Source: Kitasatospora aureofaciens (lineage in GTDB: Bacteria; Actinomycetota; Actinomycetes; Streptomycetales; Streptomycetaceae). From it: DNA of 64,000 bases. The notes under the pieces were generated by a model. That model saw only the letters and a list, made by a program, of their open reading frames with translations. It was not told the origin of the DNA and did not search any database. Position 1 is the stretch's first letter; each line of letters opens with the position of its first letter. Location of the stretch: positions 190,900 to 254,899 of the forward strand of contig JODU01000009.1 of assembly GCA_000720845.1 (NCBI GenBank). The letters run 5' to 3'. Both the position numbers and the translations under genes were made by a program. Of the stretch, positions 6,736 through 15,023 are shown in pieces.

Positions 6736-8580
6736 TCACGTCAGGGGGACGTGGACGAAGCGGCCCGCCACCGCGAGGTCCGCCTCGATGCGGGTGGCCG
6801 TTCGGGACAGCTCCGGGAGGATCTCCGTGCGGCAGGCGTCCGTCGTGCGGCGGGCCGCGTGCATCGCGACGTTCAGGGCCGCCGCCACCCGCCCGGTACG
6901 GTCGCGCACCGGGACCGCGACGGAGCGCAGGCCGGCCTCCAGTTCCTCGTCGACCAGGGCGTAACCCCGCGTCCGGGCCTCGGGGAGGGCCAGCAGGACG
7001 TGGCCCGGGGCCGTCGCCCGGGCCGGGAGCCGGGCGCCGACCGTGACGCGGGCGCTCAGGACGCGGGTCGTGGACGCCCGGGCCGTGTACTGGATCTCCT
7101 CGCCCGATTCCGACAGGACGGCCAGGGACGCCGACTCGTGGACGCGGTCGGCCAGAGCGGTCAGGTGGGGCTGGGCGATCTCGGCGAGGGAGGTGCGGGA
7201 CAGGGGCGGGAAGCCGAGGGACAGGACCCGGGGGGTGAGGGTGAAGGTGTGGTCGGGGGCGGGCGCCACCAGGCCCGCGTGGACGTGGGTGATCAGTGCC
7301 CGGCGGGCGGTCGCGCGGGCCAGGCCGGTCGCCTTGGCGACCTGGGTCAGGGTCAGCGCGGAGCGGCCCTCGCCGAAGGCGGTCAGTACGGTCAGGCCGC
7401 GGGCGAGGGATTCCACGAACTCCCGGCCCAGTTCCTGCTTCGACGCGCCCGTCCAGGTGGCGAGGCCCGCCCGGGGCGGCCCCGGTTCCGGCGGCGGTGC
7501 GGTGCGCAGGTCGTCCTCCATCGCCGCGACCGCCGCGCGCAGGCGGGGGAGCAGGGCCGTCCGCAGGTCCGGTGCCGTGTGGCGGCTGGTGTGGCTCACG
7601 ACGCTCGCCACGCAGGCCACCCGGCCGGTGCCGGGGTCTCGTACGGGGACCGAGAGCGCCACCAGGCCCGGTTCGATGAGCTGGTCGTCCAGCGCGTAGT
7701 CGTCCGTCGCCGCCCTCGCCGTACGGAGGGTGAAGTCCTCGTCCGGGGTGGGGTGTTCGCGGGGTGGTACGGCGGGGAAGGTGTGGTCCGCCGGGTCCGC
7801 GGCCCGGCGTTCTCGCCAGTGGTGCCAGTCGGGGTCCGTCCACTGCGTGGCGAAGAGAGGGCCGGGGGCGGTGCGTTCGGCCGGGAGCAGGTCGCCGATG
7901 CGGAAGCTCAGGGACATGGCGCGGCGGCGGGTGGCCTGGTGGATGAAGCGGATGCCGTCCCGGTCGCCGACCGCCAGCGACACCGACTCGTCCAGTTCGT
8001 CGGCCAGGGCGTCGGCGCGGGCGGAGAGCAGGGCGGGGAGGCGGAGGGCGGCGAGATAGGCGTTGCCCAGTTCCATCAGGCGGGGGGCCAGGGTCACGTC
8101 GCGGCCGTCCAGGCGGACGTAGCCCATGCGGGCGAGGGTCGCGGTGAGGCGGTCGACCGTGGAGCGGGCCAGGCCGGTGGACTTCTCCAGGGCGCTGAGG
8201 CTGAGGGTGCCGTCGCTCGCCCCGGTCAGCCGGCGGAGTACGGCGATGCCGCGGAGGAGCGGCGTGACCACCTCGGCCGGCGTGACCGCCTCGGTCGGCG
8301 TGGCCGCCTCGGCCGGTGCGATCGCCTCGGCCGACGTGGCCGCCTGGGCCGACGTGGCCGCCTGGGCCGGCGTGTCCGCCTCGGGCGGTGTGGCCCTCCC
8401 GGCCGGTGTGCCTCTCCCGGTCGCGGCCGCCCCGGACGCCGTGGCCGCTTCCGTCGCCGGGGACGCCTCGGCCGTGACGCCCGTGTCCGGCGCGGTGGCG
8501 GTCCCGTCTCGGGCACCATCGGCCCCGCTGGGGCCACGGGCCCCGTCACGGGGGGCGTCGGGAGTGGTGTGGGCGGGCAT
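6736..8580 (-). CDS. tandem IclR-type transcriptional regulator
   Basis: 614 residues holding two complete IclR units. The first helix-turn-helix is at about residues 107-165 (SLSALEKSTGLARSTVDRL) and its effector-binding domain at 175-355. The second is at about 387-445 (ESLARGLTVLTAFGEG, TQVAKATGLARATARRAL), followed by a PcaR/PcaU-like effector domain to the C-terminus. IclR proteins usually have one unit of about 250 residues and bind DNA as dimers of dimers, so a fused tandem could act as a built-in dimer. Residues 30-106 are an Ala/Thr/Glu-rich repetitive linker (TPAEA, TSAQA). The ATG is the first one before this linker. Related double-IclR proteins occur in other streptomycetes. Its target is unknown. 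Confidence 0.85.
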   Translation of the reverse strand: MPAHTTPDAPRDGARGPSGADGARDGTATAPDTGVTAEASPATEAATASGAAATGRGTPAGRATPPEADTPAQAATSAQAATSAEAIAPAEAATPTEAVTPAEVVTPLLRGIAVLRRLTGASDGTLSLSALEKSTGLARSTVDRLTATLARMGYVRLDGRDVTLAPRLMELGNAYLAALRLPALLSARADALADELDESVSLAVGDRDGIRFIHQATRRRAMSLSFRIGDLLPAERTAPGPLFATQWTDPDWHHWRERRAADPADHTFPAVPPREHPTPDEDFTLRTARAATDDYALDDQLIEPGLVALSVPVRDPGTGRVACVASVVSHTSRHTAPDLRTALLPRLRAAVAAMEDDLRTAPPPEPGPPRAGLATWTGASKQELGREFVESLARGLTVLTAFGEGRSALTLTQVAKATGLARATARRALITHVHAGLVAPAPDHTFTLTPRVLSLGFPPLSRTSLAEIAQPHLTALADRVHESASLAVLSESGEEIQYTARASTTRVLSARVTVGARLPARATAPGHVLLALPEARTRGYALVDEELEAGLRSVAVPVRDRTGRVAAALNVAMHAARRTTDACRTEILPELSRTATRIEADLAVAGRFVHVPLT

Positions 8581-8720
8581 CGGCTCTCCGGTACGGCGAT
8601 CAGGCAGGGCGCCTACGGTAGCCCGATCCCCGAGCACCCTGATCCTCCGATTCCTCCCGATCCCATCCCCGGTACACCTGAGCACCTCCCGGTGCTCCCG
8701 CCGGTCCCGCCGCCCCGGCG

Positions 8721-10025
8721 TCACCTCCGGGTGACGCTCACCCGGACAGCTCCCGTCCTGTCCTTCTTCGGCTCCGACACCTTGATCGTGACGCCTTTGC
8801 GGGGGTCCTTGAAGGTCTCGCCCGGGGTGAAGGTGGCGTCCGAGAGTTCGGCGTGGACGTTGGGGCTGCGGGTGCAGCCGCCGCTGTCGCGCCGGGAGTC
8901 GTAGACCCGCACCGGGCCCATGCCGGTGTCGACGTCCGCGTCGACCTTGTAGATCAGTACGCCGGGCCGGCACACCGTCTCGTCGTTGCCCTCGCGGGTG
9001 CGCAGCTCGACCGCGTAGCCGGACGTGCCGCTCAGCGGGAGGACCACCAGCTTGTCGCCGCCCCGGCGGGCCAGCGGCGTCAGCGTGTACTCCGTAGTCC
9101 CCGGCGCGGACGCGCAGTGCACCTGGGACGGGGCGAGCCAGCCCAGCTTCCACTTGTGCCAGCCGAGGAGGTCGTTGTTGGCGCCCCAGTCCTCGCTCAT
9201 GATGTCCCAGTGGCCGACGGCTCCTCCGCCCTCCTGGGTGTAGAGGTCGGGGAGGCCGAAGACGTGGCCGTTCTCGTGGGGGAGTACGCGGTAGCCGGTC
9301 TCGTCCCAGGAGCCGGAGCCGTCGTCCTGGCGGGAGTAGACGAAGGAGGCGTTGGCCACCGGGACGCCGTCGGCGACCGGGGCCTCCTGGTTCCCGGCGA
9401 AGGTCACGGACAGGACCGTGTCCAGGGCGGAGGGGCCCGCGTTCGGGGTGACCAGGACGTTCAGGAGGTCGTACGAGCGGAAGTCGACCTTCGCGTCGGC
9501 CGCCGCGACCAGGTCCTGGACCAGTTTGCGGTAGCCGGGTTCGAAGGGGGCGCCTCGTTCTATGCCGTACTCCGCGAAGGACTTGGGCATTCGGAGCCAG
9601 TCCCGGATCGGGGTTTCGGGGTGGTAGTCGAGGCGGCCGTAGCTGCTGGTGCGGAACCACTCCTCGGTCTGCGGGAAGAACTCCGCGTACCGGTCGAGCG
9701 CCTTGCCCTCGCCGGGCGCGTCCGAGAAGTCGATCATCAGATTGAGGGCGCGGACGGTGCCGGTCGAGCGGGCGTAGCCGGTGGAGGTGGGCACGCCCTC
9801 GGACATCTGGATCTCGGCGCCGCCGCCGATCATGCAGGGGCCGTGCGCGGAGGAGCGGGAGAGGGCGGCGGGGCCGGGGCCCGAGGTCGAGGTGCCGGGC
9901 GCGAGCCGTCCGGTGCCGGCCGAGGTGCTGAGCGCGAGGGTGAGGACGGCGACGGTCCCGGCCGCGGCCAGTCTGCGCGGGCGTATGCGGCGGCTCGGCG
10001 GCTGCGCCTGCGGCGGCGGCTGCAT
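8721..10025 (-). CDS. secreted M6-type metalloprotease
   Basis: 434 residues. A twin-Arg-containing basic start (RRIRPRRLAAAG) leads into a hydrophobic signal segment and an Ala/Ser/Gly linker, so export is predicted. The zinc motif is HENGHVFGLPDLY at about residues 249-261 (HExxH form), with GHWDIMSEDWGANN following as in M6 (immune-inhibitor A-like) proteases. The C-terminal 100 residues (YAVELRTREGNDE, GVLIYKVDADVD) are the usual beta-rich M6 tail. The ATG at MQPPPQ has GGGGAGG five bases upstream and is preferred over GTG 18 bases earlier. It is transcribed divergently from the TetR gene across 328 bp containing two palindromes. Confidence 0.85.
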   Translation of the reverse strand: MQPPPQAQPPSRRIRPRRLAAAGTVAVLTLALSTSAGTGRLAPGTSTSGPGPAALSRSSAHGPCMIGGGAEIQMSEGVPTSTGYARSTGTVRALNLMIDFSDAPGEGKALDRYAEFFPQTEEWFRTSSYGRLDYHPETPIRDWLRMPKSFAEYGIERGAPFEPGYRKLVQDLVAAADAKVDFRSYDLLNVLVTPNAGPSALDTVLSVTFAGNQEAPVADGVPVANASFVYSRQDDGSGSWDETGYRVLPHENGHVFGLPDLYTQEGGGAVGHWDIMSEDWGANNDLLGWHKWKLGWLAPSQVHCASAPGTTEYTLTPLARRGGDKLVVLPLSGTSGYAVELRTREGNDETVCRPGVLIYKVDADVDTGMGPVRVYDSRRDSGGCTRSPNVHAELSDATFTPGETFKDPRKGVTIKVSEPKKDRTGAVRVSVTRR

Positions 10026-10174
10026 GCGGACCTCCCCGGCCACGGCAGCCGCCCGGCACCGGCTGCACCCTTGCGCTCACCCTGTGCCGAGGGGTGGGCG
10101 GACGCGCGCTGGAGAGGCCGATCGTGGGTTTCTCGCCGGTAGCCGCCGACCGGGGGACGGGGCGGGATCCTGAT

Positions 10175-10188
10175 GTGACCCAGGTCAC
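10175..10188. promoter_or_regulatory. candidate Crp site upstream of the M6 protease
   Basis: GTGACC-CA-GGTCAC is a perfect palindrome. It fits the Streptomyces Crp pattern GTG-N6-GNCAC as I recall it. It lies about 150 bp before the protease start and 166 bp before the TetR start. Binding is inferred. Confidence 0.4.
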
Positions 10189-10214
10189 GGGAAAGTTCTT
10201 CGGGAGTGGGAAAT

Positions 10215-10237
10215 AACCGGGGATCGTTTCCCCGTTT
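10215..10237. promoter_or_regulatory. inverted repeat in M6 protease/TetR intergenic region
   Basis: The arms AACCGGGGA and TCCCCGTTT are separated by five bases, with one mismatch. The position in the leader of the TetR gene makes this a candidate autoregulatory operator. The remaining intergenic sequence shows no other clear signal. Confidence 0.4.
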
Positions 10238-10353
10238 AGACCTGTGTCCGAGCGAAGCGGGGAGTCCCTCCCCGGATCGCGAACCCAGTCGTCACACCCG
10301 TGGCCGACACCCTCACAGACACCACAGACACCACTGACATCAAGGAGTACGCC

Positions 10354-11007
10354 GTGCAGACCGCGATCCCCGATCAGCGCAAGGTGGCCCGGCCCCGCGC
10401 CGATGCTCTGCGCAATCGGGAGCGGATCGTCACCGCCGCCCGGGAGATGTTCGTCGAGAACGGCCCGGACGTGCCGCTCGACGACGTCGCCCGCCGGGCC
10501 GGCGTCGGCAATGCCACGGTGTACCGCAACTTCCCCGACCGTGACGCCCTCGTCCGCGAGGTCGTCTGCTCGGTCATGGACCGTACGGCACGGGCGGCCG
10601 AGCTGGCCCTCGCGGAGACCGGTGACGCGTTCGAGGCGCTGGAGCGCTTCGTGCACGCCTCCGCCGACGAGCGGATCAGCGCCCTGTGCCCCATGGTGGC
10701 CAGCACGTTCGACCAGCACCACCCAGACCTGGAGGCGGCCCGCGGACGGGTCGAGCACCTGGTCGCCGAGGTCATGGACCGGGCGAAGGCGGCCGGTCAG
10801 CTCCGCGGCGACGTGGGCGTGGGCGATCTGATGATCGCCGCGGCCCAGCTCAGCCGGCCCCCGGCCGGTACGGGGTGCGTGAGCGCCGACCGGTTCGTCC
10901 ATCGCCATCTGCAGCTGTTCCTGGACGGGCTGCGGGCTCCCGCCCGCTCCGTCCTCCCGGGTGCGGCCGTGACCCTGGAGGACCTGCGCCGGCCCTGCGA
11001 CCAGTAG
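10354..11007 (+). CDS. TetR family regulator, probably of the adjacent MFS exporter
   Basis: 217 residues. The helix-turn-helix is at about residues 20-66 (AREMFVENGPDVPLDDVARRAGVGNATVYRNFPDRDALV). A ligand domain follows, with the SBP-type segment LMIAAAQLSRPP near the end. The GTG start has AAGGAG six bases upstream; an earlier in-frame GTG at 10300 lacks a ribosome site and would add a Thr/Asp-rich tail. The MFS gene lies 221 bp downstream on the same strand, and a CAGTAG-rich repeat array begins on its stop codon. By the family's habit it should repress the exporter until a drug-like ligand binds. Confidence 0.88.
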   Translation: MQTAIPDQRKVARPRADALRNRERIVTAAREMFVENGPDVPLDDVARRAGVGNATVYRNFPDRDALVREVVCSVMDRTARAAELALAETGDAFEALERFVHASADERISALCPMVASTFDQHHPDLEAARGRVEHLVAEVMDRAKAAGQLRGDVGVGDLMIAAAQLSRPPAGTGCVSADRFVHRHLQLFLDGLRAPARSVLPGAAVTLEDLRRPCDQ

Positions 11008-11112
11008 TACCGCAGCAGTACCGCCAGTAGCCACGCCCAGTAGCACACGTCAGTAGTGCACGCCCAGTAGTGCACGTACAGCCAGTAGTGCACGTACAGC
11101 CAGTAGTACAGC
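11002..11112 (+). repeat. CAGTAG repeat array
   Basis: Seven CAGTAG copies occur at 11002, 11025, 11038, 11051, 11065, 11083 and 11101. The first includes the TAG stop of the TetR gene. The later part is an 18-bp tandem unit (11065-11082 and 11083-11100, containing the palindrome GTGCAC) plus a truncated third copy. The array occupies most of the leader before the MFS gene. Confidence 0.8.
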
Positions 11113-11228
11113 CGATTCCGTCACCGACGCCGGAACGTCAGCCTCCCGCTGACGGAGGGTCGTCGGTGCGGCTTCGGCCGTCCCTTTTCTCGTCTTTTTC
11201 CGTCACGAAGTCCGAAGTGGGTATCCCC

Positions 11229-12776
11229 ATGTCTCAAGCAGCCGTCAAGGCCTCCGGCGTCAGCGACGCCCCGGACGCCGGTCGCTGGAAAGCGCTGGTC
11301 TTCATCGCGCTCGCCCAGCTGATGGTGGTCCTCGACGCCACCATCGTGAACATCGCCCTCCCCTCCGCACAGCAGGACCTCGGCATCTCCGACGGCAACC
11401 GGCAGTGGGTCGTCACGGCCTACGCCCTCGCCTTCGGCGGTCTGCTGCTGTTCGGCGGCCGCATAGCCGACCTGTGGGGACGCAAGCGCACCTTCGTCAC
11501 CGGCCTGGCCGGCTTCGCCGTTGCCTCCGCGCTCGGCGGCGCGGCCACCAACGAGGCGATGATGTTCGGCTCCCGCGCCCTCCAGGGCGTCTTCGGTGCC
11601 CTGCTCGCACCCGCCGCGCTCTCGCTGCTCGCCGTGATGTTCACGGACGCCAAGGAGCGCGCCAAGGCGTTCGGCATCTACGGTGCGATCGCCGGTGGCG
11701 GTGGCGCCGTGGGTCTGATCCTCGGCGGGTTCCTCACCGAGTACCTGAACTGGCGCTGGACGTTCTTCGTCAACATCCCGTTCGCCATCGTGGCCGCGGC
11801 CGGCGCGTACTTCGTCATCCGTGAGCCCCAGGGCGGCCGCAACCGCTCGCCGCTCGACATCCCCGGCGTGATCCTGTCCACCCTCGGTCTGGTCGCGCTC
11901 GTCTACGGCTTCACCCGCGCCGAGTCCAACGGCTGGAGCGACGCCCTGACGGTCGGCATGTTCGTCGGCTCGGCCGTGCTGCTGCTGGCCTTCGTGCTCG
12001 TCGAGTCCCGGGTCAAGGCCCCGCTGCTGCCGCTGCGCGTGATCACCGAGCGCAACCGGGGCGGGATCTACCTCTCGCTGGGTCTGGCCATCATCGCGAT
12101 GTTCGGCCTCTTCCTCTTCCTGACCTACTACCTGCAGATCGTGAAGGGCTACACGCCGGTGAAGACCGGCTTCGCCTTCCTGCCGATGATCGCGGGCATG
12201 ATCACGGGCTCCACCCAGATCGGCACGCGCCTGATGACGCGGGTCGCGCCCCGGCTGCTGATGGGCCCCGGCTTCCTGGTCGCCGCCGTCGGCATGCTCT
12301 TCCTCACCCAGCTGGAGGTCGACACCTCCTACGCCGCGGTGCTGCTGCCCGGCATGCTCCTGCTCGGCCTCGGCATGGGTACGGCGTTCATGCCGGCCAT
12401 GTCCCTGGCCACCATGGGCGTGGAGCCGCGGGACGCGGGCGTGGCCTCCGCGATGGTCAACACCTCGCAGCAGGTGGGCGGTGCGATCGGTACGGCACTG
12501 CTGAACACGATCGCCGCCTCGGCCACCACGTCGTACATCGCCGACCACATCGGGGGTGCGACCTCCCGCTCGCAGCAGCAGCTGGTCCAGTTGCAGGGCC
12601 AGGTGCAGGGCTACACCAGCGCGATCTGGTTCGCCGTCGGCATCCTGGTCGTGGCGTCCGCGATCGCCCTGACCTTCGTCAATGCCGGGCGGCCGGGCAG
12701 CGGCAAGGCCGTCGCCGGTTCCGGTGCGGGTGACGCGGTCGAGGACGAGCTGCCGGTGCCGGTCGTCGCCCACTGA
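11229..12776 (+). CDS. MFS drug exporter, DHA2 (EmrB/QacA) type
   Basis: 515 residues with about 14 hydrophobic helices, the DHA2 topology. Motifs include LAQLMVVLDATIVNIALPSAQ in helix 1 and GGRIADLWGRKRTF in the loop after helix 2 (motif A). A motif-C-like GGGGAVGLILGGFLTEYLNWRW and a late VNTSQQVGGAIGTALLNT are also present. It should export drugs or small metabolites using the proton gradient. The start MSQAAV is the ATG just before the conserved part; no strong ribosome site is visible. The upstream TetR gene on the same strand is the likely repressor. Confidence 0.9.
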   Translation: MSQAAVKASGVSDAPDAGRWKALVFIALAQLMVVLDATIVNIALPSAQQDLGISDGNRQWVVTAYALAFGGLLLFGGRIADLWGRKRTFVTGLAGFAVASALGGAATNEAMMFGSRALQGVFGALLAPAALSLLAVMFTDAKERAKAFGIYGAIAGGGGAVGLILGGFLTEYLNWRWTFFVNIPFAIVAAAGAYFVIREPQGGRNRSPLDIPGVILSTLGLVALVYGFTRAESNGWSDALTVGMFVGSAVLLLAFVLVESRVKAPLLPLRVITERNRGGIYLSLGLAIIAMFGLFLFLTYYLQIVKGYTPVKTGFAFLPMIAGMITGSTQIGTRLMTRVAPRLLMGPGFLVAAVGMLFLTQLEVDTSYAAVLLPGMLLLGLGMGTAFMPAMSLATMGVEPRDAGVASAMVNTSQQVGGAIGTALLNTIAASATTSYIADHIGGATSRSQQQLVQLQGQVQGYTSAIWFAVGILVVASAIALTFVNAGRPGSGKAVAGSGAGDAVEDELPVPVVAH

Positions 12777-12815
12777 CGACGCCGCACCCGGTACCCACTC
12801 GGGCCTCTGTTCCAC

Positions 12816-12851
12816 CCGTGCGTACGGGGAGGGGACGCCCCGTACGCACGG
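12816..12851. terminator. bidirectional terminator between MFS and MarR genes
   Basis: A perfect 14-bp inverted repeat (12816-12829 with 12838-12851, 8-nt loop) lies in the gap between two converging genes. Confidence 0.75.
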
Positions 12852-12879
12852 TTCCCCCGGACCTGCCCCGGCCGCGCGC

Positions 12880-13371
12880 TCAGCGCAGCCAGGGCAGGTC
12901 CGCACCCGCTTCGCTCGGCTGGAGTCCCTCGGCGACGATCCGCATGATCTCGCCGAGGGACTTCTGCTGTTCGGGGGTGAGCCGGTCGAAGACCGCCTGC
13001 CGTACGGCGTTCACATGGCCCGGGGCGGTCCGGCGCAGCACCTCGTAGCCCTCGTCCGTGAGGATGGTGAACTGCCCGCGCTTGTCGGAGGGGCAGTCCT
13101 CGCGGCGGACCCAGCCGTTCTTCTCCAGGCGGGCCACCGCGTGCGAGAGCCGGGACCGGGTGATCTTCGCGTACTTGGCCAGCTCCGTCATCCGCAGCCG
13201 CCGGCGCGGTGACTCGGCCAGCTTGACCAGCAGGCCGTAGTAGACGTGCGGCATGCCCGCGTCGCGCTGGAGCTGCCGGTCGAGGTGGTCCTCGAGGAGG
13301 GTGGCGGCCTCGATGTAGGAGCGCCAGACGAGCTGCTCCTCGGCGGTGAGCCAACGGGGTTCGTCGTTCAT
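12880..13371 (-). CDS. MarR family regulator
   Basis: 163 residues. The winged helix-turn-helix is central (RRRLRMTELAKYAKITRSRLSHAVARLEKNGWV), followed by the wing with DKRGQFTILTDEG. MarR proteins are dimeric repressors released by phenolic or oxidative ligands. The start MNDEPRW is chosen over an upstream Met because it begins the conserved WLTAEEQ segment. It is divergent from the dioxygenase gene, with 98 bp between them holding a promoter and a TTGA-N4-TCAA palindrome, so control of the dioxygenase and of itself is likely. Confidence 0.88.
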   Translation of the reverse strand: MNDEPRWLTAEEQLVWRSYIEAATLLEDHLDRQLQRDAGMPHVYYGLLVKLAESPRRRLRMTELAKYAKITRSRLSHAVARLEKNGWVRREDCPSDKRGQFTILTDEGYEVLRRTAPGHVNAVRQAVFDRLTPEQQKSLGEIMRIVAEGLQPSEAGADLPWLR

Positions 13372-13396
13372 GGGTCCCACTCTACGAAACGACTCC

Positions 13397-13425
13397 TTGA
13401 ATGTTAAACAAACTCGGCGTAGATT
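13397..13425 (+). promoter_or_regulatory. promoter of the dioxygenase gene
   Basis: A -35-like TTGAAT (13397-13402) and a -10-like TAGATT (13420-13425) are separated by 17 bases, 45 bp before the start codon. Confidence 0.55.
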
Positions 13426-13440
13426 GATGGCAAGTAAAGA

Positions 13441-13452
13441 TTGAGAGTTCAA
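13441..13452. promoter_or_regulatory. candidate MarR operator
   Basis: TTGA-GAGT-TCAA lies just past the expected transcription start of the dioxygenase gene. A partial copy (TTGAATGTTAAA) overlaps the -35 box. Pairs of such sites are typical of MarR control. Confidence 0.45.
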
Positions 13453-13469
13453 GTATTGGAGCAGTAGCC

Positions 13470-14252
13470 ATGACCGCCGCCCCGAAGCGCATGCCCGCCC
13501 TCTACCTCAGCCACGGCGCCCCGCCGCTGGCCGACGACCCCGTCTGGCCCGGCGAACTGGCCGCGTGGGCCGCGGACCTGCCGCGCCCGAAGGCGATCCT
13601 CGTCGTCTCCGCCCACTGGGAGGAGGCCCCGCTCGCCCTCGGAGCCACCCGGACCGTCCCCCTCGTCTACGACTTCTGGGGCTTCCCCGAGCACTACTAC
13701 CAGGTGCGCTACGGGGCGCCCGGCGCACCCGCGCTCGCCGAGTCCGTGCGCAAGCTGCTGCGCGCCCCCGGCACGCCCGTGCAGGACGTCCCCGACCGCG
13801 GCCTCGACCACGGCGCCTACGTGCCGCTGGTCGAGATGTACCCGGGCGCCGACATCCCGGTCCTCCAGGTCTCCATGCCGACCCTCGACCCGGCGCGGCT
13901 CATGGAGATCGGCCGCAGGCTCGCGCCGCTGCGCGACGAGGGCGTGCTGATCATCGGCTCCGGCTTCTTCACCCACAACCTCGCCGCACTGCGCCAGGGC
14001 GGTACCCCCTCCTGGTCCGCGGAGTTCGACGACTGGGGCAGGCGCGCGCTGGAGGGCGGGGACGTGGACGGGCTGCTCGACTTCGTCCGCAAGGCTCCTG
14101 CGGGACGGCTCGCCCACCCGCGCACCGAGCACTTCGCCCCGCTGTTCGTGACCATGGGCGCGGCGGACGCGGCCGGTGAGCTGGACTCGCGGCGGTCCGT
14201 GATCGACGGGTTCTGGCTGGGGCTGGCCAAGCGGTCGGTGCAGTTCGGCTGA
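13470..14252 (+). CDS. DODA-type extradiol ring-cleavage dioxygenase
   Basis: 260 residues. The protein matches the class III extradiol dioxygenase family that includes plant DOPA 4,5-dioxygenase and E. coli YgiD. Diagnostic segments are YLSHGAPPL near the start (metal His), VVSAHWEEAPL (His), PDRGLDHGAYVPLVEMYP and GSGFFTHNLAAL. It should open catechol rings using Fe(II) and O2; the natural substrate cannot be read from sequence. The divergent MarR gene probably controls it in response to an aromatic compound. Confidence 0.88.
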   Translation: MTAAPKRMPALYLSHGAPPLADDPVWPGELAAWAADLPRPKAILVVSAHWEEAPLALGATRTVPLVYDFWGFPEHYYQVRYGAPGAPALAESVRKLLRAPGTPVQDVPDRGLDHGAYVPLVEMYPGADIPVLQVSMPTLDPARLMEIGRRLAPLRDEGVLIIGSGFFTHNLAALRQGGTPSWSAEFDDWGRRALEGGDVDGLLDFVRKAPAGRLAHPRTEHFAPLFVTMGAADAAGELDSRRSVIDGFWLGLAKRSVQFG

Positions 14253-14291
14253 GCGCGGGGCGGGAGAGTGCCCTCGACGGCGGCCGGTGGG

Positions 14292-14810
14292 CTACAGCGG
14301 CTTCTCGTACCAGGCCACGTCCCAGTACCGCCCGAACTTGCGGCCCACCTCGCGGTAGGTGCCCACGTGCCGGAAGCCGAAGCGTGCGTGCAGCCGGGCG
14401 GACGCCTCGTTGGGCTGCGCGACGGCCGCGTAGGCGCGGTGGAGGTCCTCGCCGGCCAGGGCGTCGAAGAGGGACGCGTAGAGGAGCGAGCCGATGCCGC
14501 GGCCGCCGGCCCCCGGAGCGACGTAGACGGTGGTCTCCACCGAGGTCGCGTAGGCGGGCTTCGCGCGGTAAGGGCTGGATGTGGCGTACCCCAGAATCTC
14601 CTGTGAGTCCGCGTCCGTGGCAACCCTCAGCCGGTGCGGGCCGTCTTCCGGGTGGGAGAGCAGCCAGGGGCGGCGCTCCTCGGGGGTGAACGGCTCGGTG
14701 TCGAACGTGATGGGCGTCTCACGTACGTAGTGGTTGTAGAGGGCGGTGAGGGCTTTGAGATCGTCCTCGACTCCCGGCCTGACCTGGACCTCCGCAGTTC
14801 CCGACAGCAT
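14292..14810 (-). CDS. GNAT acetyltransferase, phosphinothricin/methionine-sulfoximine type
   Basis: 172 residues. LTALYNHYVRETPITFDTEPF followed by a PEERRPWL segment is characteristic of the PAT/Bar/MddA group. The acetyl-CoA loop appears as VYVAPGAGGRGIGSLLYASL, and ASARLHARFGFRHVGTYREVGRKFGRYWDVAWYEK closes the fold. The family N-acetylates glutamine-synthetase inhibitors such as phosphinothricin or methionine sulfoximine, or the amino groups of related compounds. AGGAGG sits four bases before the ATG. It is divergent from hrdD. Confidence 0.88.
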   Translation of the reverse strand: MLSGTAEVQVRPGVEDDLKALTALYNHYVRETPITFDTEPFTPEERRPWLLSHPEDGPHRLRVATDADSQEILGYATSSPYRAKPAYATSVETTVYVAPGAGGRGIGSLLYASLFDALAGEDLHRAYAAVAQPNEASARLHARFGFRHVGTYREVGRKFGRYWDVAWYEKPL

Positions 14811-14871
14811 CGCCCCTCCTCGTGTGGCGGCACAGGGTACTGCATGATCAGAAAAATTGAGGGGCGGGTTG

Positions 14872-14897
14872 GGAATTCTGTCCGGATTCCAGTCGTT
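14872..14897 (+). promoter_or_regulatory. sigma-R type promoter of hrdD
   Basis: GGAAT (14872-14876) is followed after exactly 18 bases by GTT (14895-14897), the consensus for the thiol-oxidative-stress sigma factor SigR. hrdD is known to be in the S. coelicolor SigR regulon. The box lies 127 bp before the hrdD start. Confidence 0.7.
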
Positions 14898-15023
14898 GTT
14901 TCCATCGGATGCAGGGCACCCGAGGAGAGTCCCGAGAGGGGCTGGAGACAACGGAGACAACTCCGCAAGGCGCCCGAGCGTCCACCGGACCACCCGCTGA
15001 ACCACCATCGCAAGGGAGCACGC

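Noticed and set aside
8721..11046. One 1436-residue minus-strand protein from 6736 to 11046
   Set aside because: The IclR frame happens to stay open through the protease and TetR genes; only the part from 8580 downward reads as protein.
11121..12905. 594-codon minus-strand frame opposite the MFS gene
   Set aside because: Its Gly/Asp/His/Glu-rich composition is the antisense of a hydrophobic transporter.
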